64,000 nt of DNA, from assembly GCA_937776645.1 (NCBI GenBank), contig CALMRI010000012.1, forward strand, positions 62,001-126,000, written 5' to 3'. Numbering within the stretch: position 1 is the stretch's first letter; each line of letters begins with the position of its first letter. The position numbers were made by a program, and so were the translations under genes. This stretch comes from an uncultured Alphaproteobacteria bacterium (GTDB lineage Bacteria; Pseudomonadota; Alphaproteobacteria; Thalassobaculales; Thalassobaculaceae). Positions 54,437-63,353 of this stretch are shown here, piece by piece. The notes under the pieces are model-generated. The model ran no database searches and had not been told where the DNA came from. It worked only from the letters and a program-made list of their open reading frames with translations.

Positions 54437-55207
54437 CTAACGGTTGGCGGCGCCGCCATCGACATTGATGGTGATGCCGGTCAGCCAGGAGGCCCGGTCG
54501 GAACACAGGAAGGTGGTGACATCCGCGACCTCTTCGACCGTCGCCGGACGATTCAACGGCATCCCGGCGAAATAGTCCTGCCAACGGCTTTCGTCGCCTT
54601 TCTCGGCCTTGGCGCGGGTCTTCAGAATCGTGGCGATACGCTCGGTCTGCACCGCCCCCGGACAGATCCCCAGAACTCGCATCCCATCTTCCAGCGCATG
54701 GGCGCCCATGGCGTTGGTAAAGCCGATGATCGAAGCATTGCCCGCCGAACCAGCAACGTAATTGCGGTCAACCCGAACGCCCGCTAGCCCAATGATGTTA
54801 AGGATCACTCCACCGCCGTTGTTTTGCATCAACGGATAGAATCGCCGGGTCATGTTGATGTAACCGAACACCTTGAGATCCCAAGCCTCGCGCCAAGTCT
54901 TCTCGTCGACCGCCTGGATGTCGCCGGCCGGGATGGCACCAGCGTTATTCACCAGAACATCGATATCGGCGCAACGCTCCGCCAGCGTGTCAACATTGGT
55001 CGAGTCCGACAGGTCCAGCGCATGGATGGTGACGTCGACGTCATGCTTGGCGGTAATCGCATCGCGCGCCGCCGCGAGGTCCGCTTCGGTGCGTGACGCC
55101 AGATGCAGATTGCAGCCCTCGGCCGCGAATTCATGCGCGCACGCGAGACCGATACCCTTGGAGGCACCTGTGATCAGAACCGTCTTACCGGTGAGATGCA
55201 AATCCAT
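54437..55207 (-). CDS. SDR family protein with a non-standard active site
   Basis: The 256-residue protein has a Rossmann NAD(P) site LITGASKGIGLACAHEFAAE, then VLVNNAGAIP (NNAG). At the active site it reads NIIGLAGVRVDRNYVAGSAG NASIIGF (split here for length). The Tyr is present, but the normal YxxxK lysine is Ser and the upstream catalytic Ser is missing. A subfamily with NYxAGSxGNA is known in proteobacteria, so this is likely a variant, not decay. It is first in the SDR-VOC-PhyH-SABATH operon and divergent from the hydantoinase genes. Confidence 0.85.
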   Translation of the reverse strand: MDLHLTGKTVLITGASKGIGLACAHEFAAEGCNLHLASRTEADLAAARDAITAKHDVDVTIHALDLSDSTNVDTLAERCADIDVLVNNAGAIPAGDIQAVDEKTWREAWDLKVFGYINMTRRFYPLMQNNGGGVILNIIGLAGVRVDRNYVAGSAGNASIIGFTNAMGAHALEDGMRVLGICPGAVQTERIATILKTRAKAEKGDESRWQDYFAGMPLNRPATVEEVADVTTFLCSDRASWLTGITINVDGGAANR

Positions 55208-55403
55208 GGTGGCTATTCCCTTAAGTGAATCGGCTGTTGCTGACGGCAATCTTGGAGCGTGAGGCGGTGCCTTGGCAAGCGGTGCCGGGGTATCAGCACA
55301 TATCGGAGAAATTCGATTAATTCACCGAACACCCCTGCTGGGCCTTTCCATTGCGGGCCCGCCGTCGCACACTTCGCAACGAATGCAAGAGCTGGGGGTA
55401 GTG

Positions 55404-57200
55404 ATGAGCGGAAAGACTTGGGATCCGATCGAGTTCGAACTACTGCGGAACGCCGTGGTGTCAATCGCCGACGAGATGGCGCTGACGATCATGCGCACGA
55501 CGTATTCCGGTGTGTTGCGCGACAACATGGACTTCTCCACCGCGTTTTGTGACGCCGAGGGCAAGTTGGTCGCCCAGGGACTCACCCTACCAGGCCATCT
55601 GGGATCGATCCCAACAGCTTTGGGCGCGGTGGTCGAGCGCTTCGGCGCGGTGATGAAGCAGGATGACATGTTCTGCCTCAACGATCCGTTTGCCGGCGGC
55701 ATGCATCTGCCCGACATCTTCATCTTTAAGCCGATCTTCCATGACGGCCAGCGCATCGCCTTTGCCGCCACGATCTGCCACCACACCGATGTCGGCGGCA
55801 GAGTCGCCGGCTCGAATGCCTCAGATTCAACCGAGATCTACCAGGAAGGTCTCCGCATCCCGCCCATGTACATGTTCGAGCAGGGCAAGCGGAACGAGAC
55901 GCTGTTCAGTCTGATCGAGGCCAATGTCCGGGTCCCGGTGAAAGTGTTTGGCGACATCCGCGCCCAACTCGCCGCCTGCAACATCGCCGAGCGACAATTC
56001 CTGGAGTTGGTGACCGAGCATGGCGTCGACACGATGACCAATTTCCTAGTCGATTTCGTCGACTATACTGAGCGGGTGACCAAGGCGGCGCTGCTTGAGT
56101 TGCCAGACGGCGAATGGAGTTTCGAGGATTGGATCGACGATGATGGTGTCGATGTCGGCAAACCGATCCGGCTATTCGTAACCCTCAAGAAGCAGGGGGA
56201 CCGGATGTTCGCCGACTGGGCCGGCACCTCGGACCAGGTCAGGGGCGCGATCAACAACACCTTGTCCTTCACCAAGGCGGCGACCTATTGCGGCGTCAAG
56301 TCGGTGCTACCTAATGACGTGCCGGCAAACGAGGGGTTCTTCCGCTGTGTCGAGGTGACGGCGCCGCCCGGCACCATCGCCAATGGGGTGCTGCCGGCAG
56401 CCTGCGCGGCGCGCGGGCTAACCGGGTTCCGCATGGTTGACTGCGTGCTCGGCGCGCTGGCGATGATGTTGCCGGACAAGGTGATGGCGGCCTCGGACGG
56501 TGGCAATACCGGGGTGTCCATCGGCGGCTATGATGATAAGCGCAATCCGTTCATTTATGTCGACTTCGCCTGCGGCACCTGGGGCGCCCGGCCCTGGGCC
56601 GATGGATTGTCAGGCAATTCGAATCTGTTCGCCAACATGGCGTCGCAATCGATCGAGGTTTGCGAGGCGGAGAACCCAATCGAGATTCTGGCCTACGAGT
56701 TTCTGCAAGACCGGGCCGGGGCCGGCAAGTTTCGCGGTGGCGCCCCGTACCGGCGGGACTACCGGTTGTTGGAGACTGAAGCGGTCCTGCAGGTTCGCTC
56801 GGACCGGCATGTCTTCAGGCCCTACGGCCTCTATGGCGGTAATCCCGGCGCGCCCTCAAGTAATGCAATGAACCCCGCCACCGACAACCGGCCCCTCGAC
56901 TCCAAGCTGACGATGACGATGTTTGCCGGCGAGGTGTTCAGCCACGAGTTGGCCGGCGGCGGCGGTTGGGGCGACCCGTTGGAGCGCGAGCCCGGCATGG
57001 TGTTGCGCGATGTGCGAAACGAGTTGGTCAGCCCGGAACGGGCGCTCCACGACTACGGCGTCATCGTCGACACTGAGGCCTGGAGCGTCGATCTGGCGGC
57101 AACCGAGACACTGAGATCGAAAATTCGTGCAACGCGCATTGGCGCCTCGCAAGCCGTGCTCTGGGAAGACTGGCCCCGAGCCGAGCAGGCGGCCGAGTAG
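55404..57200 (+). CDS. hydantoinase B / oxoprolinase family protein
   Basis: The 598-residue protein is the HyuB half of ATP-dependent hydantoinase/5-oxoprolinase/acetone-carboxylase-like enzymes. It has DPIEFELLRNAVVSIADEMA at the start, TTYSGVLRDNMDFSTAFCD, LNDPFAGGMHLPDIFIFKPI and ICHHTDVGGRVAGSNASDST. The C-terminal GGGGWGDPLEREPGMV is also typical. ATG 55404 has GGGGG upstream (GTG 55401 is possible). HyuA follows after 24 bases. The pair would open a cyclic imide or lactam, or carboxylate a ketone. It faces the SDR operon across a 196-base promoter region. Confidence 0.92.
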   Translation: MSGKTWDPIEFELLRNAVVSIADEMALTIMRTTYSGVLRDNMDFSTAFCDAEGKLVAQGLTLPGHLGSIPTALGAVVERFGAVMKQDDMFCLNDPFAGGMHLPDIFIFKPIFHDGQRIAFAATICHHTDVGGRVAGSNASDSTEIYQEGLRIPPMYMFEQGKRNETLFSLIEANVRVPVKVFGDIRAQLAACNIAERQFLELVTEHGVDTMTNFLVDFVDYTERVTKAALLELPDGEWSFEDWIDDDGVDVGKPIRLFVTLKKQGDRMFADWAGTSDQVRGAINNTLSFTKAATYCGVKSVLPNDVPANEGFFRCVEVTAPPGTIANGVLPAACAARGLTGFRMVDCVLGALAMMLPDKVMAASDGGNTGVSIGGYDDKRNPFIYVDFACGTWGARPWADGLSGNSNLFANMASQSIEVCEAENPIEILAYEFLQDRAGAGKFRGGAPYRRDYRLLETEAVLQVRSDRHVFRPYGLYGGNPGAPSSNAMNPATDNRPLDSKLTMTMFAGEVFSHELAGGGGWGDPLEREPGMVLRDVRNELVSPERALHDYGVIVDTEAWSVDLAATETLRSKIRATRIGASQAVLWEDWPRAEQAAE

Positions 57201-57224
57201 CTGGTACAAATTAGGAGCACCGAT

Positions 57225-59309
57225 ATGAGCACCTTTCGCGTCGGCGTCGATATCGGCGGCACGTTCACCGATATCGTTTTTCTGAACGCCGAGGGCCGGC
57301 TGTTCACCAAGAAAGTCCCGTCCAGCGTCGACAACTATGCCCGCGCCATTGTCGAAGGCGTGGCCGAGGTTTTCGCCGATGCCGGGATCGGTCCCGACAG
57401 CATCCACGAAATTCGCCATGGCACCACAGTCGCCTCCAACGCGATCCTGGAACATAAGGGAGCGCGAGTTGGGCTGATCACCTCGTCCGGGTTTCGCGAT
57501 GTGTTGGAGATCCGAACCCTGCGCATGCCACGGCTCTATGACCTGGCCTGGGAAAAACCCCCGGCCCTGGTCGAGCGCTATCTGCGCCGGGTGGTCGACG
57601 AGCGTATCAACGGTAACGGTGGGGTCGAGCGGGCGCCGACCCGGGCCGATATCGAGCAGGCGGTAGACAAGCTGCTGGAGGAGCGGGTCGAGGCGATCGC
57701 AGTCTGTCTGATCAACGCCTATGCCAATCCAGCCCACGAGCGGCTCATCGAGGCGGTAATCCGAGAAAAGGCGCCGGACCTGCCGCTTTGCATCAGCGCA
57801 GACGTGTTGCCGGAAATGAAAGAGTATGAGCGCACCTCGACGACGGTGATCAACGCTTATGTCCTGCCGGTCGTTGGCGCCTATCTGGCGGCTTTGCGCA
57901 AGGGACTGGACGAAGACGGGATCACCGCGCCGATCTATTTGATGCAATCGAATGGCGGGTTAACCACCTCGGAGACGGCAGCGCGATTGCCCATGCATAT
58001 CATCGAGTCCGGCCCCGCCGGCGGGGTCATCGGCAGTCAGGCGATCGCACGCGCCTCGGGGTTGGAGAACGTTATCACCTTCGACATGGGCGGTACGACG
58101 GCGAAAACCTCGATGATTGCCCGGGGCGAGGTCACCCGCGCGCTCGACATGCAGGTCGGGGGCAACATCTTGCACGGCTCGCGCCTGCTGACCGGTTCCG
58201 GTTATGCGTTGAAGGTGCCAGCGATCGATCTGGCCGAGGTAGGCGCCGGGGGTGGCTCGATCCTGTCGATCGATGCCGGCGGCTCACTGCGCGCCGGGCC
58301 ACATAGCGCCGGCGCGTCGCCGGGACCAGTCTGTTACGACATGGGCGGCGAGGATCCGACGATTACCGATGCCAATATCCTGCTTGGCTACATCAACCCG
58401 CGCCATCTGGTCGGTGGCGCCTTGAAGTTAAATTTGGACAAGGCGGCCCGGATCTTTGAAGAAAAGATCGCCGACCCGCTTGGCTTGCCTGTCGATGTCG
58501 CCGCCTACGGGGCACATCTGATCTCGGCCTCGAACATGATCCGGGCGATCAAGGCGGTTTCAACGGAGCGGGGCCGCGACCCACGCAGTTACGCGCTGTT
58601 CGCCTTTGGCGGCAACGGCCCGCTATTCGCCGCCGGGATGGCCGCCTCGATTGGCATCAAACGTGTGGTCGTGCCACCGTCGCCCGGCCTGTTCTCGTCC
58701 TTTGGCCTGCTTTATGCTGATGTTGAGCACCACTATTCTCGCACCTTCCGCCGGCTGCTATCACAAGCCAATCCGGCGGAGATGACCGAGGCCTGGGACA
58801 AACTCGCGAGTGAAGCGCTGAGCCAACTCGAAAATGAAGGCTTCACCGGGGCCGACGCGGTAATCGAACGCTCGGCCAGCCTGCATTACAAGGGGCAGAT
58901 TTATGAGCTGGCGGTGCCGGCGCCGGACGGCGCCCTAGATGCAGAAAAACTGGTCGAGTTGGCCGAGCGATTCGGCCAGGAACACGAAACGGTCTATGGC
59001 CATCGCGCCGGGCCGGAGGAGCCGGTGGAACTAGTGAACATCGCGGTCATCGGGCGCGGTGTTTCGCAAACCAGCCGGGTTCCCGACGAGCTATTCGCCG
59101 ACGCGGCGGCGCGGCCCACCGACACCTCCCGACAAGCCTATTTCGGCCACGAGCATGGCTGGCTAGAAACCCCGGTAATCGCCCGCGCCGACCTCGCCGA
59201 CCGGGTCGTAGGCCCCGCAATCGTCGAGGAGTATGACGCAACTTGCCTGATCCCTCCAGGCAGCACCGCATCGCTCGACCGTTTCGGCAATATCGTGATC
59301 GATCTGTGA
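57225..59309 (+). CDS. hydantoinase A / oxoprolinase family protein
   Basis: The 694-residue ATP-binding partner of HyuB has an actin-like ATPase start, FRVGVDIGGTFTDIVFLNAE. It continues with HEIRHGTTVASNAILEHKGA, FDMGGTTAKTSMIARGEVTR and VGAGGGSILSIDAGGSLRAG, and ends with HLISASNMIRAIKAVSTERG. It couples ATP hydrolysis to ring opening or carboxylation performed with HyuB. AGGAG lies about 8 bases before the ATG. The gmhB-like gene follows after 16 bases, so transcription may continue into the heptose region. Confidence 0.94.
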   Translation: MSTFRVGVDIGGTFTDIVFLNAEGRLFTKKVPSSVDNYARAIVEGVAEVFADAGIGPDSIHEIRHGTTVASNAILEHKGARVGLITSSGFRDVLEIRTLRMPRLYDLAWEKPPALVERYLRRVVDERINGNGGVERAPTRADIEQAVDKLLEERVEAIAVCLINAYANPAHERLIEAVIREKAPDLPLCISADVLPEMKEYERTSTTVINAYVLPVVGAYLAALRKGLDEDGITAPIYLMQSNGGLTTSETAARLPMHIIESGPAGGVIGSQAIARASGLENVITFDMGGTTAKTSMIARGEVTRALDMQVGGNILHGSRLLTGSGYALKVPAIDLAEVGAGGGSILSIDAGGSLRAGPHSAGASPGPVCYDMGGEDPTITDANILLGYINPRHLVGGALKLNLDKAARIFEEKIADPLGLPVDVAAYGAHLISASNMIRAIKAVSTERGRDPRSYALFAFGGNGPLFAAGMAASIGIKRVVVPPSPGLFSSFGLLYADVEHHYSRTFRRLLSQANPAEMTEAWDKLASEALSQLENEGFTGADAVIERSASLHYKGQIYELAVPAPDGALDAEKLVELAERFGQEHETVYGHRAGPEEPVELVNIAVIGRGVSQTSRVPDELFADAAARPTDTSRQAYFGHEHGWLETPVIARADLADRVVGPAIVEEYDATCLIPPGSTASLDRFGNIVIDL

Positions 59310-59325
59310 TCTCGTCGAGGCGCCA

Positions 59326-59886
59326 GTGACCCGATCCCCAAGTCAATCCCCTCTAGGCAGCTTGCCTGCTAAACCGCGACCCGCAGCCTTCCTCGATCGT
59401 GACGGGGTACTAAACGAGGATCTCGGCTTTGCACATCGACCCGATCAGATCCGCTGGATCCCCGGCGCCATCGAGGCGGTAAAACGGCTGAACCAACGCG
59501 GCTTCCTGGTCTTCATCGTGACCAACCAAGCGGGTATAGCCCGTGGTCTGTATACCGAAGACCATGTCCGCGCACTGCATACCTGGATGAACAGAGAATT
59601 GGAGCGACATGGCGCCCGGATCGATGATTTTCGATTCAGCCCGCATCATCCCGACTTCGGCGACGGTCGATATCGCCATCTCGCCGATTGGCGCAAACCG
59701 GAGCCCGGAATGCTGATCGACCTGATACGGACCTGGTCGGTCCTGACGGAGCCGTCCTTTATGATCGGCGATCGCGATACCGACGTGCAGGCAGCGCAGG
59801 CAGCCGGCATCAGGGGGTTTCTTTTTTCCGGCAGTAATCTGCTGGAGAGGATCGACGAAATCCTTGCCGCGATCAGCTCCGGATAA
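59326..59886 (+). CDS. HAD-IIIA phosphatase, GmhB-like, without the usual Zn-loop cysteines
   Basis: The 186-residue protein is like D-glycero-D-manno-heptose 1,7-bisphosphate 7-phosphatase. FLDRDGVLNED is HAD motif I with two Asp, FIVTNQAGIARGLY is motif II and WRKPEPGMLIDL is motif III, followed by FMIGDRDTDVQAAQAAGI (motif IV). In E. coli GmhB a loop CPHHP...CxC binds zinc; here it reads SPHHPDFGDGRYRHLADWRK, with the cysteines absent. It starts with GTG 59326. The rfaE-type kinase at 62.4 kb makes the same pathway likely. Confidence 0.85.
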   Translation: MTRSPSQSPLGSLPAKPRPAAFLDRDGVLNEDLGFAHRPDQIRWIPGAIEAVKRLNQRGFLVFIVTNQAGIARGLYTEDHVRALHTWMNRELERHGARIDDFRFSPHHPDFGDGRYRHLADWRKPEPGMLIDLIRTWSVLTEPSFMIGDRDTDVQAAQAAGIRGFLFSGSNLLERIDEILAAISSG

Positions 59887-60086
59887 CCAGTCTAAGGGTC
59901 AAAATTTAACACTTGGCGCCCACGGCAATGCAGGAAGGTGCGCTCATTGATTATCATTTCGTACCTTCCGCCGAACTTTCATCCGTCCTGGGCGACGCAA
60001 AGCTTGGAAATGTTGATGTTGAGCCGGAGTCCAGGTATCTACGGCCCAGCAACTCATAATCACTCATTTCCTACAGGAGCGGATCG

Positions 60087-60368
60087 ATGGCCAGCGCCAC
60101 TGCAAGACATATATTGGTCGATACTGAGGAGCTTTGCGAACAACTCAAAAGTAAAATCGCCGGCGGTGAAGATTTCGCCAAATTGGCACAAGAGCACTCG
60201 TCCTGTCCTTCCAGCGCCAGCGGCGGCGATCTCGGATCATTCGGCCCAGGCCAAATGGTCCCGGAGTTCGACTCGGTCGTGTTCAGCGCCAAGGTCAACG
60301 AAGTACAAGGCCCCGTTAAAACCCAATTTGGCTTTCACCTACTTGAAGTCACCAGCCGTACCGACTGA
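60087..60368 (+). CDS. small parvulin-type peptidyl-prolyl isomerase
   Basis: The 93-residue protein is one parvulin domain: ARHILVDTEELCEQLKSKIA, then KLAQEHSSCPSSASGGDLGS, FGPGQMVPEFDSVVFSAKVN and VKTQFGFHLLEVTSR. The pattern matches E. coli PpiC. No signal peptide is present, so it acts in the cytoplasm, speeding cis-trans isomerisation at X-Pro bonds. AGGAG lies 7 bases before the ATG. The 200-base gaps on either side show no genes. It separates the two heptose genes without an obvious functional link. Confidence 0.92.
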   Translation: MASATARHILVDTEELCEQLKSKIAGGEDFAKLAQEHSSCPSSASGGDLGSFGPGQMVPEFDSVVFSAKVNEVQGPVKTQFGFHLLEVTSRTD

Positions 60369-60584
60369 TATAGTATGCACCGTCGATCATGGTAAACGTG
60401 CCCGATGCCCCGGTTCGGGTTCGCCCGCGATCGCCGGTGTTTCGACGACGGTCCAATGCCTGGTATGTGTAGGACACGCCCCATCGAACAACACGGATCG
60501 TCAGAACCTAACACTCGCTGCCACGACAAGAGCAGAAGATGCCCTGGTATGGGGAACGGCTAAGCGCCAGAGCCCGGCACACCT

Positions 60585-61745
60585 TCAAAGCGGCAATCGC
60601 TTTTGCGCAACCCTAAACACGAGATTTGCGATCCCGGTACAAAGAAAGAGCGCGACAGCAAAAAGTATTGGCCAAATTTCGTCAGTCGTCAGATCGTAAA
60701 GCCAGCCCGCGATGGCCGGCGCGGGCGCTTGGACAAGAAAATATACGGTAAAGAAAAGCCCCATACCGATTGCGCGGTTTTCCGGTTTCGTAACCTGTGC
60801 TGTTAACGCCATGATCAGCCCCGCTGGCGCCATGCCCATCAAACCAAACAACAGACTTGAGGGAATCGCCAAAGGGATAATAAACAAGATCAACAGGGCA
60901 ACGATGGCCGCAGCCATACAAAAATAGAGGATCAAATCCGGTTTGCCGCTTCGGTCTGCTATCAAACCACAGAGTACGCCGGAGACTATCATCAGCCAAC
61001 TGGCAAGGCTGATCACGCCTAATGCGGAAACCATATCGTATCCACCAGCAACCAAGACGCTTGGGGCAAAGCTGAGATAGACGACGTAGCCGGCATTGAA
61101 TAGAGACCAAACCAGCGAGGCGATCACCGTCAGAAAAATCTCATTCCGATTCAAGGTAAATCGAAAGCCCTCCGTTTGCTTGGTAGCACCAGGGACGTCT
61201 CGGCAGAAAATCATCACCAATAAAGCGCCTATTACGCAGTACGTTGATGCGACGATAAACGCCATTCGCCAGTCGAAATTGGCCGCCAACCAACCATGAC
61301 TGATCTGTCCCATTGCAATACCGCAGGGCCAAGACATCACCAACCCGCCCATGGCCGTTGCCAGTTCCTTGCCGGCAAATAAATCCGCAACGATTTTTAC
61401 AAAGAAGATAGTGGAAAAGACAAATCCAGCGCCACAAATTAGCCGAGCGGCCGCCAATAGTTCAAAACTTTCTGCGATTGACGCAACGCCGCCGCCCGCC
61501 CCAAGGGTTAACAGTCCCAGGCCAACAATAAATCGATCTGACACAAAATGCCCCGCGAACCCAGCTGGAATGGCCAGAAACATTCCAGGCAACATGAACA
61601 GGCCGATTAAACTTCCAATCTCGGCGTAGTTTAGTTCAAGCGCCTCAACCAACTCGCTAGAGACTGAACCCAATGTCTGAAATTGAAACCCCAAGCCGAC
61701 GCGGGACACAAACAACAACGCGAGAACCATCCAGCGCTTATCCAT
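60585..61745 (-). CDS. MFS transporter in an A+T-richer segment
   Basis: The 386-residue protein has twelve helices and the MFS loop GHFVSDRFIVG between TM2 and TM3. The start MDKRWMVLALLFVSRVGLGF and the later YDMVSALGVISLASWLMIVS and MAPAGLIMALTAQVTKPENR stretches fit the CynX/NimT-like or oxalate/formate-like carriers. Base use differs from the surroundings: line 61201-61260 has 27 G+C of 60, against 38 of 60 at 57721-57780 (hand counts). It is divergent from the rfaE direction and may have been acquired. The substrate is unknown. Confidence 0.88.
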   Translation of the reverse strand: MDKRWMVLALLFVSRVGLGFQFQTLGSVSSELVEALELNYAEIGSLIGLFMLPGMFLAIPAGFAGHFVSDRFIVGLGLLTLGAGGGVASIAESFELLAAARLICGAGFVFSTIFFVKIVADLFAGKELATAMGGLVMSWPCGIAMGQISHGWLAANFDWRMAFIVASTYCVIGALLVMIFCRDVPGATKQTEGFRFTLNRNEIFLTVIASLVWSLFNAGYVVYLSFAPSVLVAGGYDMVSALGVISLASWLMIVSGVLCGLIADRSGKPDLILYFCMAAAIVALLILFIIPLAIPSSLLFGLMGMAPAGLIMALTAQVTKPENRAIGMGLFFTVYFLVQAPAPAIAGWLYDLTTDEIWPILFAVALFLCTGIANLVFRVAQKRLPL

Positions 61746-61838
61746 ATCGCCACCTCCTATCCCTGGGAGAATTCAGTCGGCGATTGGTCCGCCAGGACCA
61801 CGTCGCTGATCGTGACGATTCTTCCGATATCAATACTC

Positions 61839-62225
61839 ATGCACATAAGCCTTTGGTTATATAGCCTGCCACAAAATTTCTACTGTTCTCAACCGAACAG
61901 GACGGCGCAGCTCGATCTACAAACTGGCATTGGCCATATAAAAACCAGTCACCAAGTGCTGAATATTGAAGACATTCTCGCCGAGGGGCTTTTTCGCCTA
62001 GGTGACCCCTTAAGAAAAGCCACTCCCGCCTTAGAGAGTGCGCAATCTTTTGCTGCGAATGCCATGCTTACTAGAAAACATTTAATCGGCGCCTTCAAAT
62101 TTTATCGCCAACAGGCACGCCCGTTCGATGACCAACTCCTCCAGTTGGAGCGGATGCTTGCTGACCAGAGAGTCATCGCTATCAAAAATGCAAGCATCGT
62201 GAGTCAGTTGCGTTCGAAAGATTAA
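61839..62225 (+). CDS. hypothetical protein in the A+T-richer segment
   Basis: The open frame encodes about 128 residues from ATG 61839. It has a short hydrophobic start and a C-terminal part that looks helical and protein-like (NIEDILAEGLFRLGDPLRKA, then FDDQLLQLERMLADQRVIAI). I recognise no family, and no Shine-Dalgarno site precedes the ATG. The frame continues upstream across the divergent MFS start, which is unlikely to be coding. The 61746-62357 region otherwise holds only an A+T-rich stretch before the heptose kinase. Confidence 0.3.
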   Translation: MHISLWLYSLPQNFYCSQPNRTAQLDLQTGIGHIKTSHQVLNIEDILAEGLFRLGDPLRKATPALESAQSFAANAMLTRKHLIGAFKFYRQQARPFDDQLLQLERMLADQRVIAIKNASIVSQLRSKD

Positions 62226-62357
62226 TCCCCCACAAAATTTTAGACACTTCTAATTACGTGCTCTTTTCTCCCAAAAACCCACTCTATCAGCCTTTCCTTA
62301 AAAGCCTATTGGTGCTACCGCCAAGGGATTCGAGTATATCAGGAAATTGAAATCGTC

Positions 62358-63353
62358 ATGCCCCTGCACAAACGCTACCTTGATCTGCTTGCCGCCCTCG
62401 GCGGTCGGCGCATCGCGGTTATCGGCGATGTCATGCTGGATCGCTCGGTGTTCGGCTCGGTTGAGCGGCTGTCCGCCGAGGCACCGATCCCCATCGTTGA
62501 CGTCACCGAGGAGACCTTCCAGTTGGGCGGCGCAGCGAATGTCGTCAACAATCTGAACGCGCTCGGCGAGGACCCGGTGCTGTTCAGTGTCGTGGGCGAT
62601 GATCCGGATGGCTATCGTTTGCTCAACCTGGTCGGCAAAAGCACCCGAGGTGAGCAATTTGTCTTTCCTGATTCCTCGCGTCCAACCACGGTGAAAATGC
62701 GCATGTTCGCGCAAAGCCGGCAGATCGCCCGAGCTGATTTCGAATCGCGCGACCCGGTCAGCCAGGCCATTTGGTCGAAGATGACGACTATTCTCGACGA
62801 CATCGCGCCGACCCTTTCGGCCCTGATCATTGAAGATTACAACAAAGGGCTGCTGCCTGAACCATTCATTGCCGAAATCCTTGCGATCACCAAGCGCCAC
62901 AATCTGATGGTCCTAGTCGATCCAAAGTTCGACAATTTCTTCGCCTATCACGGGGTCACGGTCTTCAAGCCCAATGTCCGCGAGGCCTCGGAGGCGTTAG
63001 CCATGCGGGTCACCGATAGCACTGAGGTCGAGGCCGCCGTGCGCGCCCTTCGCGAGCGCATGGGCTGCGACAACGTCATGGTGACTTTGGGCAAGGATGG
63101 CGTGGCCCTGGTCGATGCTGCCGGTACGTTCTCCACACTGCCGGCCTTTGTGCGGGTGGTGAATGACCCGGCCGGCGCCGGCGACACGGTTATCAGCGTC
63201 ATGGCCTCGGCGATGGCCGCTGGAGCGACACCACTGGAGGCAATGGGCATCGCCAATTACGGCGGCGGCCTGATCTGCGAGAAAGTCGGCATCCAACCCG
63301 TGACCCCGGACGAACTGCGTGCCGCGGTTATCCGGCACGCCGAGACGGCGTGA
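62358..63353 (+). CDS. D-glycero-beta-D-manno-heptose-7-phosphate kinase (RfaE1-type)
   Basis: The 331-residue PfkB-family kinase matches the N-terminal kinase domain of E. coli HldE: IAVIGDVMLDRSVFGSVERL, EAPIPIVDVTEETFQLGGAA and NVVNNLNALG at the start. DYNKGLLPEPFIAEILAITK and VNDPAGAGDTVISVMASAMA, with the GAGD catalytic Asp, follow. The adenylyltransferase half is absent, so that step needs a separate protein. With the GmhB-like phosphatase at 59.3 kb it makes ADP-heptose for the LPS inner core. Its TGA overlaps the next ATG by one base. Confidence 0.93.
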   Translation: MPLHKRYLDLLAALGGRRIAVIGDVMLDRSVFGSVERLSAEAPIPIVDVTEETFQLGGAANVVNNLNALGEDPVLFSVVGDDPDGYRLLNLVGKSTRGEQFVFPDSSRPTTVKMRMFAQSRQIARADFESRDPVSQAIWSKMTTILDDIAPTLSALIIEDYNKGLLPEPFIAEILAITKRHNLMVLVDPKFDNFFAYHGVTVFKPNVREASEALAMRVTDSTEVEAAVRALRERMGCDNVMVTLGKDGVALVDAAGTFSTLPAFVRVVNDPAGAGDTVISVMASAMAAGATPLEAMGIANYGGGLICEKVGIQPVTPDELRAAVIRHAETA

